From positions 806,001 through 870,000 of the forward strand of contig CAVSJF010000006.1 of assembly GCA_963728155.1 (NCBI GenBank): a stretch of DNA of 64,000 nt, read 5' to 3'. The first letter of the stretch is position 1, and every line of letters starts with the position of its first letter. Shown one piece after another: positions 25,927 to 33,742 of this stretch. The notes beneath the pieces were generated by a model. It was not told the DNA's origin. It did no database searches and worked only from the letters and a program-made list of their open reading frames with translations. The DNA comes from JACVRW01 sp963728155. Lineage in GTDB: Bacteria > Actinomycetota > Thermoleophilia > Solirubrobacterales > Thermoleophilaceae. Both the position numbers and the translations under genes were made by a program.

Positions 25927-26993
25927 TGGAGGCATCGCAGGGGATTCTCGACTCCCTGCGGCGCGATGCCCAGCGATCGTTCTTCCGGGCGCGCAACGGG
26001 ATCAAGTACGTGGCCGGGGTCGGAAAGCCCGAGGTCGGGATCACTCCGAGCGAGACGGTGTGGACACGCGAAAAGGCGCGTCTGATGCGCTACGACAGCG
26101 ACAAGCGCACCCGCCGGCCACCACTCGTGATCGTGTGGAGCATCGTCGGGCGCAGCTACATCCTCGACCTACGGCCGGGCTACAGCTTCGTGGAGCAGCT
26201 CCTCGACGCCGGGATCGACGTGTTCATGCTCGACTGGGGCGCCGCCGACGCGGTCGACGCTTCCAACACACTCGAGACCTACAGCGACAACTACCTGCCC
26301 GACGCGCTCAACGCGGCGATGGAGGCCGCGGGAGAGACTGAGGTCGACGTGCTCGGCTACTGCTTCGGCGGCACGATCTGCGTGCTTACGGTCGCGGGCA
26401 ACCCCGATCTACCGGTGCGTGACCTCGTGGTCATGGCCACGCCGATCGACTTCTCGCAGTTGGCCGGCGTCCTCCAGGCGCTCGGGCGGGGGCGGGTCGA
26501 GATCGACGAGCTGGTGGACCACACGGGAAACGTGCCCGCCGAGAGCGTCTATCGCTCCGCTTCCCACCTGCGTCCAACGATGGACATCTCCAAGTACGCG
26601 ACCCTGTGGGAGAAGCTCTGGAACGACCAGTTCGTCGAGGGCTTTCAGGCCATGGGACAGTGGCTGCGCGACCAGACCCCGTTCCCCGGTGCGTGCGCGC
26701 GCCAGTCGACCGAGCTGCTTCTGCGGCGCAACGCGCTCCTCACCGGGGAGGTTTCGCTGGGAGGTCACCGCGTGCGCCTGGAAGACATCAGCTGCCCGGT
26801 GCTCAACGTGATGGCCGAGCACGACCACCTCGTGCCACCGAGCGCCTCCGAGCCGCTGAGCACACTCGTCGGCAGCGCCGACGTGACCGACCTGCGGATC
26901 CCGGCGGGGCACCTGGGCCTCGCCGCGGGCCGCGACGCCGCCCGTATAACCGTCCCGAGGATCGTCGAATGGCTGAACGACCACAGCAGCTGA
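25926..26993 (+). CDS. phaC: Poly(3-hydroxyalkanoate) synthase, class III-like PhaC
   Basis: This 355-residue alpha/beta-hydrolase-fold polymerase joins 3-hydroxyacyl-CoA units into polyester. The lipase-like box GYCFGG puts the nucleophile at Cys146; the other triad members are probably Asp300 (EHDHLVP) and His329 (AGHLGL). DVFMLDWGAAD and MDISKYATLWEKLW are also typical. The length matches short class III PhaC proteins, which need a second subunit; the preceding 114-residue protein may fill that role. The GTG start shares its G with the upstream stop. It overlaps the acetyltransferase gene by 25 bases. Confidence 0.85.
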   Translation: MEASQGILDSLRRDAQRSFFRARNGIKYVAGVGKPEVGITPSETVWTREKARLMRYDSDKRTRRPPLVIVWSIVGRSYILDLRPGYSFVEQLLDAGIDVFMLDWGAADAVDASNTLETYSDNYLPDALNAAMEAAGETEVDVLGYCFGGTICVLTVAGNPDLPVRDLVVMATPIDFSQLAGVLQALGRGRVEIDELVDHTGNVPAESVYRSASHLRPTMDISKYATLWEKLWNDQFVEGFQAMGQWLRDQTPFPGACARQSTELLLRRNALLTGEVSLGGHRVRLEDISCPVLNVMAEHDHLVPPSASEPLSTLVGSADVTDLRIPAGHLGLAAGRDAARITVPRIVEWLNDHSS

Positions 26994-27529
26994 ACCAACT
27001 CCGGCGCATCGGCCCCGAGGACGCCCCGCTATTGGCCGGCTTCCTCGCCGCCCTGCCCGAAGGCGACCGAACGTTCTTCAAGGAGGACATCGACGCCGCC
27101 GCGATCGAGCGATGGTGCCAGGACGAGCGCGCCGTCCGCCTGATGCTCGTGGGCGACGACGATTCGGCTCAGGGCTTTCTCGCGATCATCCCCGGCGTGG
27201 CCTGGAGCGCCCACGTGGGCGAGCTTCGGCTCATAGTCGGCGCGGATCATCGCCGGCGCGGCATAGGGCGCCGGCTGGCGCAGCTCGCCGTGACCGAGGG
27301 GGTGCGCATGGGGCTGCGCAAGCTCGTGGTGGAGGTGGTGGCCGACAAGGAGGGCGACCTTGCCATGTTCACCGCGATCGGGTTCCAGGCCGAGGCTCTT
27401 CTGAACGACCACATCTGTGACCGCGCCGGAGAGCTGCGCGACCTCGTGATCCTCAGCCACGACGTGGATACGGTGGCCGGGTCGATGGGCTCCGGCGGCC
27501 TGGACCTCGCCGTGGAGCGCGGAGGGTGA
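26969..27529 (+). CDS. GNAT family N-acetyltransferase
   Basis: This 186-residue protein has the GNAT acetyl-CoA-binding core: VGELRLIVGADHRRRGIGRR (residues about 78-97) includes the R-x-x-G-x-G/A loop, followed by AQLAVTEGVRMGLRKLVVEV and the FTAIGFQAEALL strand. The start overlaps the end of phaC by 25 bases in another frame, implying translational coupling. The acceptor is unknown. The location in the PHA cluster may be incidental or point to modification of granule proteins. Confidence 0.8.
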   Translation: MAERPQQLNQLRRIGPEDAPLLAGFLAALPEGDRTFFKEDIDAAAIERWCQDERAVRLMLVGDDDSAQGFLAIIPGVAWSAHVGELRLIVGADHRRRGIGRRLAQLAVTEGVRMGLRKLVVEVVADKEGDLAMFTAIGFQAEALLNDHICDRAGELRDLVILSHDVDTVAGSMGSGGLDLAVERGG

Positions 27530-28329
27530 CCAGGCCGCGGCGGCGGCCCGAGGTCTACTGGCGCGCCCACGGCCGCGGCCCGGCTCTCGTGCTGCTCAAC
27601 GGCTGGGCCACCTCGGGCCTGGCCTGGCCGCGAACCTGGGTGCGCGAGCTCGAGCGCCACTTTCGCGTGATCCGCATCGACAATCGCGGCACGGGATGGT
27701 CGCGCTATGCCGCCATGCCGTTCACGATGGCCGACCTGGCGCGGGACGTGACCAGCGTGCTCGACGAGGAGGGCATCGATTCGAGCGCGGTGTTCGGGCT
27801 GTCGATGGGCGGGATGATCGCCCAGGAGCTGGCGGTACGCGCGCCGGACCGCGTCACCTCCCTCGTGCTCAGCGGGACGCGTCCGCCCAGCCCGGCCTTC
27901 CATGCGTCCGTCGCGTCACCGGTGACCTGGCACCTCCTGCGCCCGCTCGGCCCTCGCGAGACACGCGAGGTCTACTTCCGGCGCGTCTGGTCGATGGCCG
28001 CGGCCAAGGGGTTCGCCGACCGCCGGCCCGAGGTGATCGAGGAGCTCGTCCAGCAGATTGCCGAGCGGCCGACGCCGCGCGCGCTGCTGATGCAGCAGCT
28101 GACCGCAGTCGCGGCCTGGGGGCATGCCGAGCGGCTCGAAGGCATCCGAGCGCCCACGGTGATCGTCCACGGCGACGAGGATTCCTTCGTCCCGGTCGCC
28201 AACGGCCGCGCGCTGTCACGGCTGATTCCGCAGGCGGAGTACCACGAGCTTCCCGGCATCGGGCACCTCGCGCCGCACGAGGCACCCGAGCGGGTGCACG
28301 AGCTGATCCGGGAAGCGGCCGGGGGCTGA
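27526..28329 (+). CDS. Alpha/beta-fold hydrolase
   Basis: This 267-residue hydrolase has the nucleophile elbow GLSMGG with Ser93, the oxyanion-side LLNGWATSGLAWP, a probable Asp near 218 (VHGDEDSFVP) and His near 251 (GIGHLAPHE). Typical reactions in such clusters are lactone, ester or C-C (meta-cleavage-type) hydrolysis. The GTG start overlaps the acetyltransferase stop (GTGA). It is followed after eight bases by an SDR. Confidence 0.83.
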   Translation: MTRPRRRPEVYWRAHGRGPALVLLNGWATSGLAWPRTWVRELERHFRVIRIDNRGTGWSRYAAMPFTMADLARDVTSVLDEEGIDSSAVFGLSMGGMIAQELAVRAPDRVTSLVLSGTRPPSPAFHASVASPVTWHLLRPLGPRETREVYFRRVWSMAAAKGFADRRPEVIEELVQQIAERPTPRALLMQQLTAVAAWGHAERLEGIRAPTVIVHGDEDSFVPVANGRALSRLIPQAEYHELPGIGHLAPHEAPERVHELIREAAGG

Positions 28330-28337
28330 TCGAGGCA

Positions 28338-29114
28338 ATGGCATCGAGCCGACTCGACGGGGCGGTGGCCGTGGTCACGGGCGCGGCCGGCGGGTTCGGC
28401 CGCGCGACCGCGCGCCGCCTTCACGAAGAGGGTGCTCGCGTCGCGCTGTGGGATATCGACGCCGAGGGAGTGCGGGTGGTGGGCGCGCTGCTCGAGGCGG
28501 ACGGAGGCTCCGTTCTCGCCCTCCCTGTGGACGTCGGCGACTCGGCGGCCGTGGACGAGGCGGCGGCCCGCACCCGAGCGGAGCTGGGGCCGATCGAGAT
28601 CCTCGTGAACAACGCCGGCGTGGTCGACGCCGCGCGTCCGTGGGAGGTCAGCGACGAGAGCTGGGAGCGCCACTTCCGCGTGAATGCGACGGGAACGTTC
28701 TACTGCGTGCGGGCCTGTCTGCGCGACATGCGCGAGCGCCGCCGCGGCAAGATCGTGAACATCGGCTCGCTGGCCGCCCAGCAGGGGCGGCCCACCACAA
28801 ATCCGTCCTACGCCGCCTCGAAGGGCGCCGTGCTCGGGCTGACCGTCTCGCTCGCGCGCCACCTCGGCGAATACGGAATCTGCGTCAACGCGATCAATCC
28901 GGGCTTCATCCGCACCGACATCCACGACCAGTTCTCGGACGAGCAGATCGCGCCACTCACCGCGGACATCCCACTGCACCGCGGCGGGGAGCGGGGAGAG
29001 CACGGGCGCCCCGAGGACATCGCGGCGGCCGTGGCCTTTCTCGCTTCGCCGGACTCGGACTTCATCAGCGGCGAGTACATGAGCGTGAACGGGGCGACGA
29101 GGACGGGCTCCTGA
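28338..29114 (+). CDS. SDR family oxidoreductase
   Basis: This 258-residue SDR has TGAAGGFGRATARRLHEEGA near residue 15, an NAD-type acidic ALWDID, NNAG at about 92, the catalytic Ser in VNIGSLAAQQG and YAASK. The C-terminal SGEYMSVNGATR is typical. It reads in the same direction as the PHA genes and is followed by a small membrane protein three bases after its stop. A 3-oxoacyl or hydroxyacyl substrate is plausible. Confidence 0.86.
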   Translation: MASSRLDGAVAVVTGAAGGFGRATARRLHEEGARVALWDIDAEGVRVVGALLEADGGSVLALPVDVGDSAAVDEAAARTRAELGPIEILVNNAGVVDAARPWEVSDESWERHFRVNATGTFYCVRACLRDMRERRRGKIVNIGSLAAQQGRPTTNPSYAASKGAVLGLTVSLARHLGEYGICVNAINPGFIRTDIHDQFSDEQIAPLTADIPLHRGGERGEHGRPEDIAAAVAFLASPDSDFISGEYMSVNGATRTGS

Positions 29115-29117
29115 GCG

Positions 29118-29537
29118 ATGGGGTGGCTCCTTCCCACGCTGGGCTACATCCTCGCCGTCGGCGCCCTGGGGGTGACCGGCAAGCTCGCGCTCCGCACGCT
29201 GTCGTGGCCGGACCTCATCCTCTGGACGGGCGTCGGATACATCGTGGTCGCGACGGTGTTGCTCGCCATGGGCCGCACCGAGGTGCGATTGGCCGAAGGC
29301 TGGGGGTGGGCGGCACTCTCCGGCGCCCTGGCCATCACCGGGCTCGTGATGCTCTATCTGGCGCTCGGCACGGGCAAGGCGAGCACGGTGGCCGCCGTCA
29401 CGGCTGCCTACCCGGTGGTGACGCTGCTTCTCGCCGCGGCCTTCCTGTCCGAGGCGGTGACCGTCGGGCGCGCCGTTGGCGTGGGGCTCGTGGTCGTGGG
29501 CGTCGTGGTGCTCACGCTCTCGGAGGCCGCGCAGTAG
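29118..29537 (+). CDS. EamA/DMT-superfamily half-size membrane protein
   Basis: This 139-residue protein has four to five hydrophobic segments (for example YILAVGALGVTGKLAL, GYIVVATVLLAMG, GLVMLYLALGTG and VGVGLVVVGVVVLTLSE). It shows the EamA pattern AVTAAYPVVTLLLAAAFLSE near the last helices. EamA proteins normally have ten helices in two repeats; this is one repeat, as in SMR-like half transporters that dimerise. It may export or import a pathway compound. Confidence 0.75.
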   Translation: MGWLLPTLGYILAVGALGVTGKLALRTLSWPDLILWTGVGYIVVATVLLAMGRTEVRLAEGWGWAALSGALAITGLVMLYLALGTGKASTVAAVTAAYPVVTLLLAAAFLSEAVTVGRAVGVGLVVVGVVVLTLSEAAQ

Positions 29538-29546
29538 CATCGAACG

Positions 29547-30005
29547 ATGGACGAGATGGAGCGGCTGTTCGCCGAGCGCGCGTGCGAGCGCCTGATCATG
29601 GAGTACGCCCGCCGCGTCGATTTCGGGAACGCCAGCGGGATCGCCGACCTGTTCACCGAGGACGGCCGCTGGGAGGGCACGGACCTGGTCCTCGACGGCC
29701 AGAATGAGATTCGGGAGTGGTTCTCCGAGCGCGAGCGGCTGACGAGGCGGGTCTCCCGGCACCTCTGCACGAACGTGATGGTCGACGTGCTCTCGCCGGA
29801 CGAGGCGCAGAGCCTGTGCTTCCTCGTCAACTACCGGCACGACCGTCGCGGCGATGACGACGGGTCGCCCGCTCCCGCCGAGGTGCCCAAGTACGTCGGC
29901 GAGCTTCACGACCGGTTCCGGCGCACGCCCGAGGGCTGGCGCTTCACCGAGCGCAAGGTCGAGGTGGCGTTCCAGCGCCGGCGCGCCGCCAGCGCAAGCG
30001 CCTAG
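29547..30005 (+). CDS. SnoaL-like / nuclear-transport-factor-2-fold protein
   Basis: This 152-residue protein has the SnoaL-like start ERLIMEYARRVDFGNASGIA, then DLFTEDGRWEG, a central RHLCTNVMVDVLSPDEA and the end GELHDRFRRTPEGWRFTERK. The cone-shaped alpha+beta fold is used by isomerases, dehydratases and cyclases and by ring-hydroxylating small subunits. It is the last gene of the plus run; its stop shares CTAG with the stop of the convergent cupin gene. Confidence 0.78.
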   Translation: MDEMERLFAERACERLIMEYARRVDFGNASGIADLFTEDGRWEGTDLVLDGQNEIREWFSERERLTRRVSRHLCTNVMVDVLSPDEAQSLCFLVNYRHDRRGDDDGSPAPAEVPKYVGELHDRFRRTPEGWRFTERKVEVAFQRRRAASASA

Positions 30006-30442
30006 CGATCAGGCGGGCCGCCCGGCGGCAGGTCGTCGGGCAGCGGCACCTCCGAGGGCTGCCGTCCCTCGCCGGCTTCGTCCCAGGACGCCCAAACCAG
30101 CCCGTCGCGCGATTGGTGTTCGCCCGCGCCGCCCAGAGCGAGCACGACGAGCCGCTGCGGACCGCGGTTGACGAGCTGGCGGCGGGTGCCGGCTCCAACT
30201 CGCGCCAGCCGGCCGGTGCCGAGCTGGTGCTCGGCTCCCTCGACCACGAGCGTCAGCTCCCCCTCGAGGACCACGTAGGCCTCCTCCTGACGTTCGTGCG
30301 TGTGCACCCGCATGCGCTGGAGCGGCTGGAGGACAATCAGGTTGATCCCAAAGCTCTCGATGCCCAGTTGGCGGCGCAGGGGCTGCAGGCGATCGGTGCC
30401 GTCGGGATCGAGCGAGGCGAAGGCCACATCGGGGTCGGCCAT
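30002..30442 (-). CDS. Cupin domain-containing protein
   Basis: This 146-residue protein holds one cupin barrel. The metal-binding motif RVHTHERQEEAYVVLEGE gives His47, His49 and Glu54 or so, followed by RLARVGAGTRRQLVNRG with a variant second motif. The family includes dioxygenases, isomerases and ligand sensors. The ATG at 30442 was preferred to longer versions that would run into the divergent region. A weaker copy of the 16-bp palindrome lies 27 bases upstream. Confidence 0.78.
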   Translation of the reverse strand: MADPDVAFASLDPDGTDRLQPLRRQLGIESFGINLIVLQPLQRMRVHTHERQEEAYVVLEGELTLVVEGAEHQLGTGRLARVGAGTRRQLVNRGPQRLVVLALGGAGEHQSRDGLVWASWDEAGEGRQPSEVPLPDDLPPGGPPDR

Positions 30443-30468
30443 GGGCTCGATGGTACGCCGTCGCCGGG

Positions 30469-30484
30469 CGAGCGGAAGCGACAG
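30469..30484 (+). promoter_or_regulatory. Candidate operator site G (weaker copy)
   Basis: CGAGCGGAAGCGACAG lies between the divergent cupin (30442) and enoyl-CoA hydratase (30529) genes. It matches the best form at 12 of 16 positions, including the whole AGCGGAAGCG-type core. It was accepted because its position is like the other sites; on sequence alone it would be marginal. Confidence 0.4.
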
Positions 30485-30528
30485 TCGCGCGCCGCAGGCG
30501 TGCGCTCTAACGTCCGGCTTCCGCCGCC

Positions 30529-31320
30529 ATGAGCCCAAGCTCTTCGGAACCGCGCCTCGACGTGACCACCGACGACGGCGTCGTCGAGATCACGATGGGC
30601 TACTCGCCGGTCAACGCGTTCTCCCACGCGTTTCTCGACCAGATCCTCGAAGCGGTGCGCGCCGTGCCCGCCGAGACCGGTGCGGTCATCATCGCCAGCT
30701 CCGTCGAGGGCATCTTCGCCGCGGGCGGCGACATCCCGTTCATGGCGAACGGCGCTCTCGAGGACCAGCTCGCCTACGTGCAGCTCTGCCAGGAGACCTA
30801 CTCGTCCTTCGAGGAGCTGGCGTGCCCGGCCATCGCGGCGATCGACGGCGCGTGCCTCGGTGGCGGGGTGGAGCTGTCGCTGGGATGCGACCTGCGCGTG
30901 GCCACGGAATCGTCGAAGCTCGGCCTGCCCGAGGTCGCCCTCGGCATCCTGCCGGGCGCGGGCGGAACACAGCGCCTCGGCCGGGCGATCGGCGGAAGCG
31001 TCGCACGCGACCTGATGCTCACGGGCCGCAGGATCACCGGCGCCGAGGCCGCAGCCATCGGGCTGGTGAACCGGCTCGTCCCCGACGGCGAGGCGCTCAC
31101 CACCGCTCGCGGCCTCGCGCGCCGGTTCGCCGACGGAGCCACCCCGGCCATCGCGGCCATCAAGCGCCTCACCGTGGCCGCGCCCGACCACCCGCTTCAG
31201 GAGGGCCTCGCGCTGGAGCGGAAGGTGTGGAAGTCGGTTCGCCAGTCACCGCACGCCCAGGAGGGCCTGGAGGCGTTCGCTCAGCGGCGCCGCCCGGACT
31301 TTCGCAAGCTACGCGCCTGA
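30529..31320 (+). CDS. Enoyl-CoA hydratase/isomerase family protein
   Basis: This 263-residue crotonase has both catalytic glutamates of a true hydratase: Glu115 in GGGVELSLGCDLR and Glu135 in LGLPEVALGILPGAGGTQR. The oxyanion-hole segments are IFAAGGDIPFM and DGACLGGG. It should add water to a trans-2-enoyl-CoA. Transcribed alone, divergent from the cupin gene across candidate site G. Its end overlaps that of the secreted-protein gene by 12 bases. Confidence 0.9.
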   Translation: MSPSSSEPRLDVTTDDGVVEITMGYSPVNAFSHAFLDQILEAVRAVPAETGAVIIASSVEGIFAAGGDIPFMANGALEDQLAYVQLCQETYSSFEELACPAIAAIDGACLGGGVELSLGCDLRVATESSKLGLPEVALGILPGAGGTQRLGRAIGGSVARDLMLTGRRITGAEAAAIGLVNRLVPDGEALTTARGLARRFADGATPAIAAIKRLTVAAPDHPLQEGLALERKVWKSVRQSPHAQEGLEAFAQRRRPDFRKLRA

Positions 31321-32805
31321 GCTTCTCAGCACCGTGAAGGTAAGCCGCTTCGCAGCCGACACGTTGTCCGCGGCATCCCTCGCGCGAAGCTCGGCGCGGT
31401 AGGAAGCGGGTCGCAGCGCCTTGCCGGCCAGCCGTCCGGAGAAGTCAGTCCGCACCGGCCCGGGACCAACCGCCCCGTAACGGAGAGTGCCCACACCGGT
31501 GTACCGCCAGCAGCGGCGCCGGCGAGCGGCACGCTTCAGCGCCCGGGCCCGCGAGGCGCGGACGCAGGACCGCCGGCCGCCTACCCGCCTCTGTATCCGC
31601 AGCCCTGGGCTGCGGCGAGCCAAGCGAACCGTCACGTCGGCCCGCTCGGAGAGCCGATAGAGGAACGCGGTCCCCTTCGGAGCTACGCGCCGGGCCGAAG
31701 CGCTCACGCGCGGGCCGGGCCGGAAGCGCCGGTGGGACAGCCTGGCTCCGGAGATCACGGGCGCGGTCACGTCGCGTGCCGGAACCAACGAGGAAGAACT
31801 GGGGATTTCGGCCAGAGGCGCTTCCACCTCGTCGGCTCCGATGTCGGGTGCCGCGCCGCTGCTGCGCGCCTGGCCGTCGATGTCCGCCGGGCCGATGCCG
31901 CCGGCCGTTCCGGCATCGATGGTCGGCGATCCGGGCAGCTGATGGATGTCGCCGAGCGTGAGGTTCACCAGCTGGGGCGCCGCACTCTGGTTGGCGGTCT
32001 CGTTGGTCGTGTAGAGGCTGTCCGGCACCCCGCCTCCCTTGACGATCGATGCGAAGTTCGAGTGGTCGATATTCAGCGTCACCGGCCGGTCCTCTGGCGG
32101 GCCGGCAGTCGCCACCAGCTGAATGCCGCCGGTGGTACCCAGCGCGATCGTGTTGGTCACGTTCAGATCGATCGGACCACAGAACGACCCGTGCGCGGCC
32201 ACCGCGTACGGCGCGCCGCCCGTCAGGGTGGCATTGCGGATCGTGCTGCTGCACGCAAACACGTCGCTGAAGCCCGGACCCGTGGTGCGCACCACCACAG
32301 TGTCCATCGTGCCCTGGTAGAGGCCGACGGCGGACGACGTACCGGAGTTGGTGAGGACGAGGTCACGCAGCAGCCCGCCGGTCCCGCTCTGCATGGTCAC
32401 CAGGGGACGATCGGACGGCCCGGTGAAGCGAATGTCGAGGTGAGACAGGGTGGTGTCCGATCCCTCCACGTTGATCAGGCCGTAGCCGGGTCCGGGATCG
32501 GGTCCCTGCACCACGGGGCGGGTCCCGGGCTCGCCCTCGATGGTGCGGCCGGAGAAGGTCGTGACCCGGCTAGGGAGGTTGTGGGTGCCGGCGCCCACGA
32601 CGACCTTCTCGCCTGGCACAGAAGCTCCGACGGCCGCGGCAAAGGAGCACCCGTCGGCCACGCTCGCGCAGGCGCCGGCGCCGGCGCCGTCCGCAACGGC
32701 GTAGCGAGTGACGGCGCCGGCCATCGCCGGCGCGGCCAGCAGCACCACAACACAGCCAAGCGCGGCCGCTGCCGCCCTCCGCAAAGCTGATCGAACTCCC
32801 ACCAT
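31309..32805 (-). CDS. Secreted parallel beta-helix protein, choice-of-anchor Q type
   Basis: This 498-residue exported protein has a signal peptide at residues 1-30 (Arg-rich start, then CVVVLLAAPAMAGA). The middle is a right-handed beta-helix-like region with repeating short hydrophobic strands. The motif PTIDAGTAGG ... ADIDGQARSSGAAPDIGADE marks the choice-of-anchor Q / polymorphic-repeat end. The last 150 residues form an Arg-rich beta-sandwich (FLYRLSERADVTVRLARR, TDFSGRLAGKALRPASYRAE) found widely in Thermoleophilia exported proteins. Function unknown; surface polysaccharide contact is possible. It interrupts the catabolic island. Confidence 0.75.
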   Translation of the reverse strand: MVGVRSALRRAAAAALGCVVVLLAAPAMAGAVTRYAVADGAGAGACASVADGCSFAAAVGASVPGEKVVVGAGTHNLPSRVTTFSGRTIEGEPGTRPVVQGPDPGPGYGLINVEGSDTTLSHLDIRFTGPSDRPLVTMQSGTGGLLRDLVLTNSGTSSAVGLYQGTMDTVVVRTTGPGFSDVFACSSTIRNATLTGGAPYAVAAHGSFCGPIDLNVTNTIALGTTGGIQLVATAGPPEDRPVTLNIDHSNFASIVKGGGVPDSLYTTNETANQSAAPQLVNLTLGDIHQLPGSPTIDAGTAGGIGPADIDGQARSSGAAPDIGADEVEAPLAEIPSSSSLVPARDVTAPVISGARLSHRRFRPGPRVSASARRVAPKGTAFLYRLSERADVTVRLARRSPGLRIQRRVGGRRSCVRASRARALKRAARRRRCWRYTGVGTLRYGAVGPGPVRTDFSGRLAGKALRPASYRAELRARDAADNVSAAKRLTFTVLRSSGA

Positions 32806-32881
32806 GGACCGATCGTCCCTGTGGGAGGGGGCGCTGTCAGTACCAGACGAGTCTCATCCTGGTGTCAGCACGCAGCTGGGT

Positions 32882-33655
32882 CTAGACGCCGGTGGTCACG
32901 CCGCCGTCGATCGAGATCGCGGTCCCCGTGATGTACGCGGACGCGTCGCTGCAGAGGAAGTAGACGAGCTCGGCGATCTCCTCGGTGGTCCCGTAGCGCT
33001 TGAGGGCGGTCGTCCCCTCGAACATCGCGCGCGCCGCCGACGGATCGTCCGGATCAACCAGCTCCTCGATGCTGCGCATGAGCGGCGTGTCCACCGGCCC
33101 CGGGCAGATGCAGTTGCACCGAATGGGAATGTCGGCGTTCTCGAGGGCCACGCTTTTCGTGAGCCCGAGCACGGCGTGCTTCGACGCGGTGTAGCCGCTG
33201 AGCAACCCGTAGCCCTGCACGCTGGCGGTGGAGCCGAGGTTGACGATCGCGCCGGAGCCCTGCGCGCGCATGGTCGGTATGGCGGTGTGAATGGTGTAGA
33301 AGGCCGACATGAGGTTGGTCTGGACCACCGCCTCGAACTCCTCGTGGCTCGTGTCCTCGAGGCGAGCCGACCGGCCGTTCATCCCGGCGTTGTTCACCAG
33401 CCAGTCGAGCCGGCCGAAGCGCTCGACGATGTCGCCGATCCATCCGACCACCTCGCCGGCCTCCGAGACGTCCACGCGTGTGAAGATCGCGGTCCCGCCC
33501 TGCGCCTCTACCTGATCGACGGTGATCTGTCCCTCCGCCTCGTTGCGTCCGGCGACCGCCACCGTGGCGCCCTCGGAGGCGAGCTTTGCGGCGATCCCGC
33601 GACCGATGCCGCTGGAACCGCCGGTTACCGCGGCGACCTTCGTCTGAGCTGACAT
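32882..33655 (-). CDS. SDR family oxidoreductase
   Basis: This 257-residue SDR has TGGSSGIGRGIAAKLASEGA near residue 11, VAGRNEAEG (favouring NADP), NNAG at about 89, the catalytic Ser in VNLGSTASVQG and YTASK. The C-terminal ISIDGGVTTGV is classical. It is a single-gene unit, divergent from HyuA-2 across site E, which starts 35 bases upstream. The 76 bases between this stop and the secreted-protein start hold no gene. Confidence 0.87.
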   Translation of the reverse strand: MSAQTKVAAVTGGSSGIGRGIAAKLASEGATVAVAGRNEAEGQITVDQVEAQGGTAIFTRVDVSEAGEVVGWIGDIVERFGRLDWLVNNAGMNGRSARLEDTSHEEFEAVVQTNLMSAFYTIHTAIPTMRAQGSGAIVNLGSTASVQGYGLLSGYTASKHAVLGLTKSVALENADIPIRCNCICPGPVDTPLMRSIEELVDPDDPSAARAMFEGTTALKRYGTTEEIAELVYFLCSDASAYITGTAISIDGGVTTGV

Positions 33656-33689
33656 GAGCGCACCCTAATTGCGCCGCAGGGCGCGCGGA

Positions 33690-33705
33690 CTGTCGGAACT
33701 GCCAG
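33690..33705 (+). promoter_or_regulatory. Candidate operator site E (16-bp palindrome)
   Basis: CTGTCGGAACTGCCAG lies midway in the divergent region between the SDR (33655) and HyuA-2 (33743); 34 and 37 bases separate it from the two start codons. It matches the best form at 12 of 16 positions and has well-inverted CTG/CAG ends. Confidence 0.52.
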
Positions 33706-33742
33706 GACCGGGCCCACCGGGCGTCACCCAAGATGCAACCGC

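Noticed and set aside
29988..30005. CAGCGCAAGCGCCTAG near the SnoaL/cupin junction
   Set aside because: The spacing of the half-sites is different and it lies in coding sequence at a convergent 3' junction, where a promoter site makes no sense.
31715..31740. GGAAGCGCC-containing stretch resembling the 16-bp palindrome
   Set aside because: It lies inside the coding region of the secreted protein (RFRPGP segment) and lacks the outer inverted ends.
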